Below are positions 1-13,200 of a DNA stretch of 30,000 nucleotides, one piece after another (the first letter of the stretch is position 1; every line of letters starts with the position of its first letter). The stretch spans positions 3,872,500 through 3,902,499 of the forward strand of contig RPFO01000027.1 in the NCBI GenBank assembly GCA_009746045.1. Direction: 5' to 3'. Position numbers and translations under genes: made by a program. Origin of the DNA: Mesostigma viride (Eukaryota > Streptophyta > Mesostigmatophyceae > Mesostigmatales > Mesostigmataceae). The notes under the pieces are model-generated. The model saw nothing but the letters and a program-made list of their open reading frames with translations, ran no database searches and was not told where the DNA came from.

Positions 1-1210
1 CAATGCCACGTATGTGCCAGCTGGCACAACAAGCAAAGGATCGGAGGATGAATCGGAAAGTCTGAGCTAACATTAGGGGTAGATTGTAGTTACGAGAATC
101 GGCCAGGGGAGCACAAGTTGAAGCAGAGGAAAGAAGCATGAAGAGGGCTGGATAGATGGCTACTTAAGAAGAAAAGTAAAATGGCCGGGCATGAGTAGTG
201 GGCCTGTAAGGAGAGACGCTGCTTACTGTACGGAGGCGTCCTTGTAGGTGGAGCTGGTAGAGACGAAAAAGACGAAGATACACCGAGGGCGGGGGAGAGG
301 GGAAAGGCATCGATCGCACTGGCAGCGTGATAGTGGCATCCCGTGGCATAAGGGATGGTCCACCGGCATTCACCCACTTGCTGGTTGTATGTAGTGCTTC
401 TTCATGTGCTTCTGGACATGCATGCCTGCTGAAGGCGCGAGGAGCTGCCTACTTGTATCGCTGGCAATAGTTTCTGGAGATGTACTGGAGCTGGAGACAT
501 AGCTATACCTACGCTGGTTGTCTCCTTGATAGCTATACCTACGTGTGTAGCTCTAGGATGTCTATTATTGGCTACAGGATATAGGGATGTGCCTAGCTAA
601 ATTGGGTATTGGGACGTGTATAGCTGTAGGATGTAGGGACTGGTATAGCTATGTTTTGGTTGTAGGGACTTGTATAGCTATGGGAGGTTCATAGGGATTT
701 CTATAGCTGTAGGACGTAGGGATATGTATGGCTGTAGGATGTAGGGGCTTGAGTATTCTCTATCGGAGGTTACTAGGGATGCGTTGCCTTGTTGCTTTTG
801 GTTTCCTCTTTTTCAGCCAAACCAAGCGCTACCAGGCGTGGCCCGTCTACCCCTATTCGGACCTTTATGTGGATAAGTTTCTCATCGCTCACTTTTCCCT
901 TCTCCTCTTATCAACCGTGCTATACCAACAAGCTGCCAGCTGGTTGTCTTCAAATGATGGCGTTGTGAGACGCAGGAGATGTTAACAGTCATAATGCGGT
1001 TGAATCGTATTTGGATGCATGGTGATGCCAACCGAGCTTTCTTTTCATAATATAATCCTGTAAGTATGGATCGAGTGTGATTTTGAATCCATTTGCTCGT
1101 CTTTTCGTCACGGCTCGACCCTGATGCACTTGACTGTCATGCATGTGTTTCTGTGCCTCTCTCGCTCGTCGATATGTACTGGTTGCTGGCAACCCCCTAT
1201 ACGTGCGAAG
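1..1210. other. Upstream sequence, no supported exon
   Basis: Probably intron preceding the first exon seen. About 480-760 holds degenerate tandem units around GTAGGGA and TATAGCT, roughly 35-45 bp long. Nothing matches the earlier TMD1 helices of ABCC proteins well enough to call. Confidence 0.5.
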
Positions 1211-1290
1211 TCTGGCGGCCATACAACACAACTTCCAGTGTAGGGGCAGCATGATCGGCATGCGCATGCGAGTGGCCTGCATGACCAAAG
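1211..1290 (+). CDS. Exon 1 seen: TMD1, [11 protein letters not shown] block
   Basis: Encodes the end of a TMD1 helix and the [11 protein letters not shown] stretch, matching the GMRLR-V-A block that precedes the RKALRLS helix in ABCC proteins. The donor is AAAG|gtaagc. The split codon G+CC makes Ala and gives exactly the family spacing to HRKLLRLS in exon 2. The acceptor is less sure. The AG at 1209-1210 is the first after a pyrimidine-rich stretch; 1238 (ttccag) is an alternative. Earlier exons were not found. Confidence 0.7.
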
Positions 1291-4200
1291 GTAAGCACAG
1301 GCAACTGGGCCATCCACGACTGATTACAGGTAAGCACAGACTTGCTTTCTGAAGACTTTTCCCCCCTTGTTTTTTGGGGTAAAGGTGTGCTATTCCCATT
1401 AGGTGCAGTTGAATATTTTTTGGGGTAATGGTTTGCTATTCCCATAAGGTGCAGTTGAATATTTTTTGGGGTAATGGTTTGCTATTCCCATAAGGTGCAG
1501 TTTAATATTTTGGGGGTAATGGTTTGCTATTCCCATAAGGTGCAGTTGAATATTTTTGGGGGTAATGGTTTGCTATTCCCATAAGGTGCAGTTGAACATT
1601 TTTTGGGGTAATGGTTTGCTATTCCCATAAGGTGCAGTTGAATATTTTTTGGGGTAAAGGTGTGCTATTCCCATAAGGTGCAGTTGAATATTTTGGGGGG
1701 TAATGGTTTGCTATTCCCATAAGGTGCAGTTGAATATTTTTTGGGGTAATGGTTTGCTATTCCCATAAGGTGCAGTTGAATATTTTTGGGGGTAATGGTT
1801 TGCTATTCCCATCAGGTGCAGTTGAATATTTTTTGGGGTAATGGTTTGCTATTCCCATAAGGTGCAGTTGAATATTTTGGGGGGTAATGGTTTGCTATTC
1901 CCATAAGGTGCAGTTGAATATTTTTGGGGGTAATGGTTTGCTATTCCCATAAGGTGCAGTTGAATATTTTTGGGGGTAATGGTTTGCTATTCCCATCAGG
2001 TGCAGTTGAATATTTTTTGGGGTAATGGTTTGCTATTCCCATAAGGTGCAGTTGAATATTTTTGGGGGTAATGGTTTGCTATTCCCATAAGGTGCAGTTG
2101 AATATTTTTGGGGGTAATGGTTTGCTATTCCCATAAGGTGCAGTTGAATATTTTTGGGGGTAATGGTTTGCTATTCCCATAAGGTGCAGTTGAATATTTT
2201 TGGGGGTAATGGTTTGCTATTCCCATAAGGTGCAGTTGAATATTTTTTGGGGTAATGGTTTGCTATTCCCATAAGGTGCAGTTGAATATTTTTGGGGGTA
2301 ATGGTTTGCTATTCCCATAAGGTGCAGTTGAATATTTTGGGGGGTAAAGGTGTGCTATTCCCATAAGGTGCAGTTGAATATTTTTGGGGGTAATGGTTTG
2401 CTATTCCCATAAGGTGCAGTTGAATATTTTTTGGGGTAATGGTTTGCTATTCCCATAAGGTGCAGTTGAATATTTTTTGGGGTAATGGTTTGCTATTCCC
2501 ATAAGGTGCAGTTGAATATTTTTTGGGGTAATGGTTTGCTATTCCCATAAGGTGCAGTTGAATATTTTTTGGGGTAATGGTTTGCTATTCCCATAAGGTG
2601 CAGTTGAATATTTTTGGGGGTAATGGCTTGCTATTCCCATAAGGTGCAGTTGAATATTTTTTGGGGTAAAGGTTTGCTATTCCCATTAGGTGCAGTTGAA
2701 TATCCAACAAGACGTTATACCAGGTGGTGCTATGTCACGAAGAGCTGCTACAACAGCCAGCACCGCGGGGATGAAGCTTCGGAGTGCCTCCACTGTAAAA
2801 GGCAGTCTCCAAGGGACGCATGCTGATGTGCATAGATAGACGTGTCCAAGCCAAAGAGGCACATAGGGTCGGGCGCGGTCTGTCATCTTTCTGTTCTCGT
2901 TTGTGGCTCGAAGTGATGGTAGTGTGCCATGAATGTGTCTAGCCATGATGGTAGTGTGCCATGAATGTGTCTAGCCAGCGTTTGTGCACGCCGCCATGCT
3001 GGGCTGGGCTGGGCTGGGCTGGGCTGGGCTGGGCTGGGCTGGGCTGGGCTGGGCTGGGCTGGGCTGGGCTGGGCTGGGCTGGGCTGGGCTGGGCTGGGCT
3101 GGGCTGGGCTGGGCTGGGCTGGGCTGGGCTGGGCTGGGCTGGGCTGGGCTGGGCTGGGCTGGGCTGGGCTGGGCTATGGAACAGACCGGCTGGAGCCGGG
3201 CAGCTACCGGAGTCGGCTGCCGAGGGAGAGGCTGCCCAAGTCCGCGCCTCAGTCCCAAAGCAAAGCACCTCAGTCCCGCGCACAAAGAGACAGCCTACAG
3301 GTGCAGAACAGAATACACGCCCCAGCGTCTCGGGCCAATATGGTTCACTGCATGATTCCGGTTAGAATGACGTTTACAACCATGCATGGTTCTGGCCAGG
3401 CTCGCTGCCATATGGCCTGGTAGCGCGCCCAAACTGGCCGGGGCCCTCAATGCGGACGTTATGTACCTAGGATCTTCCTAATGCTGCCATTTCTAAAGAT
3501 CAGCTCGTTCTGCGTCAGTATATAGTATATCATTATCAATCGTGTATGTCATGTTATATGTCGTGTGTTTCCACAAGGAATATCCTCCTTTCTGGCATGA
3601 GATACCGCTCACAGTAGAGCGATTTCACGCGGCTCCGAATCGCCTACATGGGCATCCTATCGGGCATGGCTAATGATTGCATCTTCTTATGATTACACAT
3701 ACCCTTGCTGCCGCCCCACATTCGCATGCCAGCCCATCGCAAGCTGCTGCGCTTGAGCACGGCGGGCCTTGCCAACACCACGTCAGGCCAGTGCGTTAAC
3801 CTGGTCGCCGCCGACGTGCGGCGCTTTGACGACGGGCCGCTGTACTTCCACTATGTGTGGGCGGTATGTCATACTTCGGCACTATGTGTGGGCGGCAAGC
3901 AATATCTGGGTGCCAGGCCTGCGCTCTGTGACAGACTTCATGTGGAACCATGGTCAGGAAGCATTCTATGGCAAGCGGGCAAGCGCCCACCAAGATTCAT
4001 GTATCACAGCATGGCAGCTTCCTTCTCTTTGTGGCTGGCAAGTGGGCAGGGGACAGACAGTGTTTCGACAGCATGGCACGCGCTTCCATGCGCACCTGCC
4101 GTGAGCGAGCAGAGCAGGTATACGTGCACTACATGTAGCCAGCCTGGTGTGCCACAGTAGAATTGGCTAGTAATTCGTGTTGGAGCTTTTTTTCTGCCTA

Positions 4201-7200
4201 AGGAAAACTGAGGGGATGAAATGTTGTGAATAACCGCCGGGCTGCACCCCCAGCTAGTGATGGTTACTATGAATACCCTATAGCTACACTGCTAGCTAGT
4301 GATGGCCCTAGTGACACCGCTAGCTACAGTAGTGATGGCACTATGAACACCCAGGCATTTACGTGCTCATGAACTTGAGCGCGGATGGGATGTTGGCGAA
4401 CCGTTGCACTGTAGTAGTAGCTAGGAAAGTATTCTTGCCCCTTACCTCCCGCTGGTGGCAAATGGGAGCCGATGCTACCTTAGTAGTAACTAACTGCTAT
4501 TCGCTGGCACGCTAGTATTTACTGGCACCCTTGTATCTTACTGCTATTTACTGGCACGCTGAAGAGGCCCAGTGCGCTCATGTAAATGGTCAAATGTTCC
4601 AAGTAGCGGTGATTCTTACGATATGTTGTCATCCCCGTTGTGTGCTCATTCCTTGGGGTTGCTGGCCAGTACCGTGACGATTCATGAGCCGCAATCCCAT
4701 ACATCGGTAGGCATCTCTCCTGGTCTGCCAACACAATTTGCCGGCAAGGCCCATGTTGTTGCCTGAGGTAGCTGTGTGGGTATGTAGCCTCCACCCTGCT
4801 GTATGTGAAGAGAGACCACCGATGGTGTATGCATGTATTGTAGATAGACGTTGTATAATTAGTAGATAACTTTTTCACCACAAGTTGTTACAGGCATATA
4901 GCCACCATAGCAAGCGTGCAGTTGCCTTTCTGCCTCCCTGCCTTCCTCTATGTGCTTGTACTTAATTGACCTAGTAGAATAGATACTTTTGATAATAAGT
5001 ATGCGCGTGTAAACCGGGTCTCTGTTACAAGGCTGCCGCGCCATTCTTTGCAGGGTCTTTGCCGATGGTCTGGTGCCTGGTTGCCCTTCTCCTCTAAGCC
5101 TGGCACGTGTGTGCATCCCCCTCTCACAAACCCTTCAATGAGCCTGCGTGCATCCATGTTTAATATACTAATAAACCCTCGAATAGACTTGTGTGCGTCC
5201 TCTAATAAACTATAAAATAATAAACGCTCAAGTAGACTTGCTTGCGTTCTCGATCCTCTAACAAGCTTGATAAGAATAACCCTTGAACTTGACTTGTGTG
5301 CGTCCTACTCTGATATACCCTTGATAAGCATCCTGTGTGCATCCTCCTCCACGAAGCAGGCCCCGCTGGAGCTACTGGCGGTCGCGCTGCTGGTCGGTTC
5401 CCAGTTGGGTTGGCAGCCGGCACTGGCCGGCACGTGCTCTCTCGTGGCCTTCATTCCCCTGCAGGTATGTACCTGCCACGCCCTGGCCAGCATGGTGCAT
5501 GATGTACACAACGTCTTCTGTACTCGAGGCATCTTCGTCGCACTTCCACGGCCCTTGGGCATACCCAGCTGTGGGGCGTGGTAGTTCGTGATCCATGGTG
5601 GGTACAATGCTAAAGGGTGATCCATGCTAAGCCTTCATTAAATTTAAACCCATTTTGTCACCCTACCACATTATACACATTGGGTAACTAGCTGGTCGCT
5701 ACTTGGTACCCCTTAATTACCAAACGATTTTCGGATTGGTTAATAAAAATACCCATTTACCCGGAAACCCGTATTGTCAGCTTTAGGTGTGAAACCTTCA
5801 CTACTAGTAGTGTATACTTGTTGGCCTTTGTATGGTTATTCTTTATTATTCAAGCAGTTTATGGGTTGCAATAACAATAGTAGAGTATACTTGTTGGCCT
5901 TTGTATGGTTATTTGTAATTGCATGCACATCGTGTTTGCAGTCATCATGAGGCATGTGAAAATTTGATTTCATTAGTTGTAATTCAATTAGGCACGGCAC
6001 TTATGTAGTAGTTTATGGGGTGCAGGTCCATACTAGTCCAACACTAGGCAATGCACACGTCCAGTATGTATATTGCACAATCAGTCCTGGCAGGCCTACG
6101 TTTACCGGACTCGACTGTGCGAGGCCGGACTTGCGCCATATCTTGCAAACATTTTGCAGGATGTTCAGTTGGCCCTCATCAAGCAAGCGTTCTGCTTGGA
6201 CTTCAGAGCTCTCTCGTAGCAATCCAATAATATGGGCTCCACTCCTATGCTTCATGGGCAAGGTCGGCCCAATCTGGGTATATCCTATTCATCTATTTGT
6301 GTATTGTCGTTTACGACAGTGTGCCTGCCCATCAATGTGGCATGAAGATCACATGGATACCAGTCACCTTCTTGTGTTCATCGCAGGAGGAGAGCGGGCC
6401 TGCAGTGTCATACACACAAGCAGGACTATACCAGCTGCATTTGCCATTCCTCCTTTGTCTAAAAGGACATTTTGTTGCACAATCGATGCTACGCTGACAT
6501 CAAGAGAGGGTTGTTATTCTTGCTTGCGAGCAGGCTTTTTTCGGGCGCCAACTGGCACGATGTCGGCGGAAGACGATTGTTTTCGCCGACAGCCGGATAA
6601 AGATGACGTGGGAGGTAAAGAAAACGTCCCCAGGACATCTTACTGAGTGTTACTAAGTATTGCTGAGAGGTGCATGCATTTCCCAGCACATGCAAGTATT
6701 TGTATATGCTGGTCTGTTTGCCCGTGCAATCAAAATCGTGGGATAATTATTAGTTTGAACACCATTGATTTCATCTTTTAGTTAGATGGCCGACGATCTC
6801 ATCTACTTGTTAGACCGCTATTGACTTCATCAATTAGTTAGACCAGCGTTGATTTGATCCTCTAGTTTGCCTAGCTGATCATCCATCCTGGATGCGTGGG
6901 TGAGGGATAGTGGAAGCGTACGTCTGTCACCGAAACTGTCAAGAGATGTGCATGGGTGCCCTGTCTCATGGTATGTGCCCACCTGTGGAGTGTGGATTCT
7001 ATATAGCATCACCGGAAAGAAAAGCGGCTTCTTTTCCGCTACATTTTTTACCACAAGGCGTCCGTTGCGTATTAAAGTGGACGCGCTCCCATCCCTTTGA
7101 TCGCTCGCCGGTTGCCCAACTATGCGTGTCAGATTGCGGTTGTAGGAAGTCCGCGTCTTTGACCAACTTAGGACTATCTTTGCGTAGAAACAATCTTTGC

Positions 7201-10200
7201 GTATAAGAGAATCTTTGCATTAAATGGACATGCTCCGGTGCTTTGGTCACAGCTTATGTGCGTGCGTCAAGTGTCACGTCGTGGGGTCTACTTATCTTCA
7301 ACTGCAGGTCCTCCAAGGCATCCTGGGTGTGAAGATCTTCGGCTGGGAGCCTGCCTTTGCGGCCTCCATCTCCAAAATCCGCAGCAATGAGCAGCAGATG
7401 TACGTTTTCATAACTTACGGCTGCTGCTTTTGTACACATGCAAATGGACATGTTGGATTCGAGAGCGTGGAAGAATAAGGATGGGGAGGGAACTCAGAGA
7501 GGGAATTTACTTAGGATGGTGCAGCCGGGCTTCTATGAGACCTTTGACGCAGTTTGCTGTGTGGAACGGTGCGATCCATTGATCCAATTAAGCATCCAGT
7601 TATCTTATGATGCATCCTACGTGGCATCCTTGATCCTCCCCCCCTTCATATCAGTCGTTCTCCCCCCTTCTACCCCCCCGCCCCCCCAAAAGGCCTCTTG
7701 TCCGACCTCTAGGCGTTCCCTCCGCCCCATCCAATATATAGCGGATTCGTGCTAATCAATCCCATTCCTTCACCCCTTAAAATAAGTAGCTTTTCCCACC
7801 GTGTCCTTCCCTGACTGCCCTTCTCCTTTCCCCAAGCGTCTAGTCCCAACTCAGCATCACAGCGTTCCCACTGGATTCCCGCATTTAGCTCTCTGGGACA
7901 GGCGCTGGTGTTGCTGGACACAGCTACATGACAGTCTCAAGCAATCCTGTAAACATATTGCTCCGTTGTTGCTTGGATCCGTCGTGGCTTGGATCTGTCG
8001 TCATAACAACCTTCGGGCGGGAGTTCTGTACAGTACGCTGTGTCCTTGACTGAAACCAATGTTGCCCCAACTGACATCCTGCCAACATCGGCCATGCATG
8101 GGGCCCGCGAAAAAGGGAAGCCTTTGATTCCATGTTGCGGGGCACCCAGTCATCCTGACGACGCGCCTCTAGGTACTATCATGTAGTCAAGTTGTTGCCG
8201 CGTATCCTTTTTTTGAGTTTCTAAAATTTGTTTTGTGATTGACCCACGCACCGCACAGCCTGGTGAGGTCGGCCATGGTGCGCGCGTTCAACGAGGCGCT
8301 CCATTTCGTGGTGCACCTAATTATGGCGCTTGTCACCTTCGCCACCACCATCGCCGTCGGGGGCGAGCTCACCAAGGCCAAGGTCTTCTTCGCCGTCTCG
8401 CTCTTCAACGTGAGTGCTTTTCAAAGTGCTCCTGAACGTGTTACGTGACCAAACGATGCCTCAGGCTCTTCTGCAGAAGTGACGAAACAAGGGCTGCTCT
8501 TGAATGAAAGTGACCAAACAAAGCCTACTCTTCAACGGAAGCGACCAAACAAAGGCTGTGATTCAACGTCGTATTAAGTGACCAAACAAAGCCTCGTCCT
8601 CGACGCCAGTGACCAAGCTTAGCTCGCTTCTTAGAACAGCGACCATGGCATTAATACCATACAGCTGGTAGTATGCCATGTCAGTTCCATGAGGGGGACC
8701 ACCCACCCACCCACCCACCCACCCACCCACCCACCCACCCACCCACCCACCCACCCACCCACCCACCCACCTGCCCACCCACCCACCCACCCACCCACCC
8801 ACCCACCCGCCCACCCACCCACCCGCCCACCCACCCACCCACCCACCCACCCACCCACCCACCCACCCACCCACCCACCCACCCACCCACCACCCACCCA
8901 CCCACCCACCCACCCACCCACCCACCCACCCACCCACCCACCCACCCACCCACCCACCCACCCACCCACCCGCCCTTGCTACCTGGGGTCAGCTTGCTGC
9001 TGTTGTAGAAGCAGAGCTAGGTCCTGCTTCAGGACAGGATGAATGCTTAAGCTGGGAGCAGCTCATGCCCAGTCGAACGCGTACACGCACGGTCACTGGT
9101 TGTGGGCAACAGCGTAGTATTTATCAGCCGTTTGTCGCTCTATCAGGGCTGAAATCCTATACTCTCGTCCCAATGCATGTTACAGTACTTTGTACATCAT
9201 CTCACGCCCTGTTAATTGTGCACAGTCATCCCCGCGTAAAGTTACGATCACCTCCGAATTCTCGGGGTCGTAACTTAAAACAGGGGCGTACCTTAATGCG
9301 GGGACGTAACCTTAGCGGCCGGGTAGAAGTAGGCTGGCAGCCCACCCCCCTCCTCAGTCTTACGGACTTCTATACGACAATCGACAGCTCTCGTCAAGCC
9401 CGATCAAGCTGAGGCATCGAAGTCGCCCAAAGTCCATTCTTCCGGCATGATATATTGCGAAAGGTGGGCAGTGAGGGTGTAAACTGCCATAATCTGGGCG
9501 TCGTAACTTAATGCAGGGCCGTAACCTTAAGGATTGTAACTTAACGCGGGGATGACTGTAGAAAGCACTAGTAACGGCCCAGAAAAGGCCTCTGAAGTAT
9601 GTTTAGTAGAGTAGTATATATACTGATCACAGCCATGCACTGCATATGGCGACAGCTGCGTGTGTTGACCCTCTTGGTCTTTTTTATTTGGTCTTGACAG
9701 GTCATTGCGATAGCGTCATATTTTGTATACACTTATATTATGCACATGTACGATACCCATTGTTAGCGTCCATGAATATTGGCTGCTGGCACTGCCCTTT
9801 CGTCCAAATCCACCTTGCTCTACTTCACCTCCCCGCCACAACCACAGTTGCCCCGCCTCTGGATGGGCTCCTACTTCCCATTGGCCATCGAGAAGATCTC
9901 GGAATGCTACGTCACCTGCCAGCGTCTGCAGCGTTTTCTGCTGGTGAGTCTACCCTGTACTTGGTAGTCCACTCTGCTCGTGCTTACTCACTTGCACTTA
10001 CACACTCTCCGTGCCAGGTCATGACGAGTTGGTGCGTGTTTTGCAAGGCTATTGCCCAGTGTCGCATGGCATTGCACTGCTCCGCTCTTGGGAGGGTGGT
10101 GCTATAAGCTGTTATATCCATAATGCTTATCCTTGGTCAGTATGGTATGTGTCCTTTTGACCAGTTATATGCCAACACTTTGCGAGAGGTACCCTATTGT

Positions 10201-13200
10201 GCTACCTCGTGAGTAATGCTGGCATGGCTTACTCTGTCAATGTGACAACTTTTAAGTGTCAACACTTTGCGAGTGACCAGCTCCACTTTGTTGGTCACTA
10301 TAGTTTTGTGCAGCTGTGTTGGTCCCCCCCTATCTATATTTGTTGTTCAAGTGTTACGCCAATTTCAGACTCCCAAGATATCAGAATTCATTCGAGACTC
10401 CCCTCACCACCGGTGCTCATGTTTTCCCGCTTGCCCCCCCATACATGCCATTCATTTGGTCCCAATCAACGCGATCCATTCGACATGCATTCGACATTTA
10501 ACGCTCTGCCCCAGATCAAGGAGGCCCAGGGCACACTCAAGACCCACTCCCACGGCCTATCGGTCGGCGTGCGGGCTGGCACGCTGGACATCTCGCCCCC
10601 ACCATCCATGGTGCGACGGGAGATGGGCGCAATCCCCTCGCTCAAGAGATTGCTATCCATTCGCCATCCTGTGGTAGGCGAGTCTGCCACTGGCAACGCC
10701 GCAGGTGCACCGGCCGTGGCACGCCAGGTGTCCATCAGGCGGGAAGTGGGACCCATCCCAGTGGTCGTGAATGCTAATGCCGACGTGTTCAAGAGATGGG
10801 CATCGAGCACCCGTGTACCCGTGGTAGAGATTGAAACGGATCCAGCGCCAGCAGGGCCTGCCCCTCCTCTCACTGCAGGGTCTGCCTCAATTGAGGCAAC
10901 CCCTCTCCCTGCATTGCACCCACTTCAAACAGGGAAGGGCCATGACAGCACAGACGATGGAGGTGGCGAAGACTTGGGAGTGCCACCAGCCAATGGATGG
11001 GTGCCACCAGCCAATGGATGGGTGCCACCAGCCAATGGAGGGGTGCCACCAGCCAATGGAGGGGTGCCACCAGCCAATGGAGGGGTGCCACCAGCCAATG
11101 GAGGGGTACCTGGCCCCAAAGAAGAAGACAGGGCAGCTTCAGTTGCGGTCAGTGGGGCCCCAAATGTGGGTGTGCTAGTGCAAGGAGAGAAGGGGCCCCA
11201 GGAAGCGGCATCCCCTGTCCATTTCAAGCGCGTGGTGGTCAAAGACGCGTCATTCAGCTGGGGCCTGGAGGACGGTGCGTGCTTGCTGCAAGAGGGTGTG
11301 CCAGTAATATAGGTTCTGCTTGTGTGGGTTTGACTCGCAGCCAAGCGGGGCCAATGGATGCGGTCCATGGCCGCAGCCCATGTTGATCGATGAGATTGTG
11401 CACGGTTGCGGTTCAGGTGGACGTGCTGTATTGCCAGCTGGCTGGTCTTCTTTTGCTGTCTTCCAGCTGGCTGTGCTTTTGCCAAGGTAGGTACTTCCTG
11501 TATGTCTGCACGTGTGCCTTTCCTTTTACTGTAGGGAAATACGTGTGGCTTTACCTCTAGGAAAGTACGTGTGCTATCCCTTTATAGGGAAGTACGTGTG
11601 GCACTGTGGCTTTTCCTCTAGGAAAGTCCGTGTGCTTTCCCTTTATAGGGAAGTTCATGTGGCACTGTGACTTAACCTCTAGGAAAGTACGCGTGCTTTT
11701 CCCTACTTGTCGGGAAGGTGCCTATGAGGCATTTCTTCTCACTGGTGTTTACCCCCCTGTTTGTTCATATGTATTAGCGCGCCGGCGGGGTTTATGCGTC
11801 GTGCGGTCCTGCCCAGGTGGTTTGAGGGGTCCGCAACTTGAATGGTGGCTAGATGGTGTGCTGCATTGCCCACTGGATGTGTTAGTCGTAACTCTGCGCA
11901 TGGCAGTCCTGTACGTGCATCAATTTCATGGTGTGATTGTTCTGTTGCGATGTTGCCTCTTTTTTCCCACATTGTCATCGTACGTTTTCCGTAACGTTTT
12001 CCATGTCACTGTGTTCAGTTTTTGTGTGCGTAGGTGGCCCCCTCTTCGCTGTGGGCTGATGGAGCCCTTCTCTCCCTGTGTTGGAAAAGCTATTATGTGT
12101 GTAGGAGTTCTGAGGATAGCCGGGCTACTCACCTAACTGTCGGCGGCCCTCTCTGTGCTGACCTTAGCCGCTGTCTCTTGCGCCGTTGTGCTGGCTGTAA
12201 TGTGGAGCCAGCAGACAGCGGGAAGGACTGCCAGTTGACAGGCATCACGTGCCAAATTCGGGACCGTCAGCTGCTGGCCGTCACTGGAAAGGTACATGTG
12301 CTACCATAGCATCGTCCTATTTTGCTTCTAATTTCAGGCGCGGCGGTAGCACGCCCTTCGCACACCCCTTTACCCCCTTTTTTTTTGTAGTAGTATGTAA
12401 TCTAGCGGGTTCGTTCAGTCATTACGATCGGTCTGCCAGCTGTCCCTTACACGTCCATAACCTTGATGGAGCCACAGTCCTGCATCGTTCCTTTCATATA
12501 TAACCAAGCAACCTATTTAATTGCTACGTGCTAGTACCCAGGTAACATTGAGAGCAAGCCTACATAGCTTTCCATGGTAAGCGCAAGCTTCGACTCATGA
12601 AGGCTGATGGCGCCTGCCATTGTTTGTGGGGTCCTTAAGTGTCCTCTTCGATTGAATGTATTTTCTATGTGATGGCGTGGACGAGGAGCTGCTGCATCAC
12701 GTCTGACCTCGCCACTACTGCATTGTGAACTAAATTCTTATCGCACCTAGAACCTATCAGGTTCGAACTTATTTCTTCCTTAATTAAACACGTGGTTGAT
12801 GTACTTTGTGAGATTGAATATTTGTGGTTCTCTGAACACAGTTTCTTTACAGTGATATGAAAGGGAGGCCGCGTAGCTAGGGTTATAAAGCTAGTGTTGG
12901 TGATTGTTTTGAGGCCTGGTAGTCCTGAAATGGACGGGAAAAGTGAGAGATATTGCCAGTTTTGTGGCCAAGTTTGTGAGAAGAACATATATCAAGGAGA
13001 CAACCAGCATATTGCTGTGGACGTGGGGATGGTCCATATTTTATAATAATCTAATAAAGATACAGATTTTGGGATTTTCTCTCTTTCGCGATGGAATGGA
13101 CGGGATGGGAGCTGCTGCATCTTTTTTAATGGTGCCCGCGTATTTGCTTGGCGTTTCAAAGTCCACTCATGCACTTAATTATTGAATGATTGGGCAAGAG

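Noticed and set aside
728-985. An 85-codon + strand ORF with a hydrophobic stretch, a possible earlier TMD1 exon
   Set aside because: The GMRCLVAF part only loosely resembles the family block, which is better matched by exon 1. The possible donor (GTT|gtgaga) has the wrong phase for exon 1.
1360-2705. A CRISPR-like array
   Set aside because: Units are contiguous and similar throughout, with no unique spacers, and the context is an intron of a eukaryotic gene.
2939-3423. Long ORFs on both strands reading LGWAG or AQPSP repeats
   Set aside because: They are all translations of the (GGGCT)35 tract, open in every frame by composition.
6020-6646. A 208-codon + strand ORF
   Set aside because: No recognisable domain. 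It overlaps exon 4 in a different frame, and the exon 4 frame fits the transporter exactly.
8563-9042. ORFs rich in HPPT or GGWV on both strands
   Set aside because: They are translations of the (CCCA)n tract with no flanking coding signal.
10197-10514. Upstream open extension of the exon 8 frame
   Set aside because: The sequence does not continue TMD1, codon use is unlike the exon, and the ccccag acceptor at 10514 gives the expected join to FLL.
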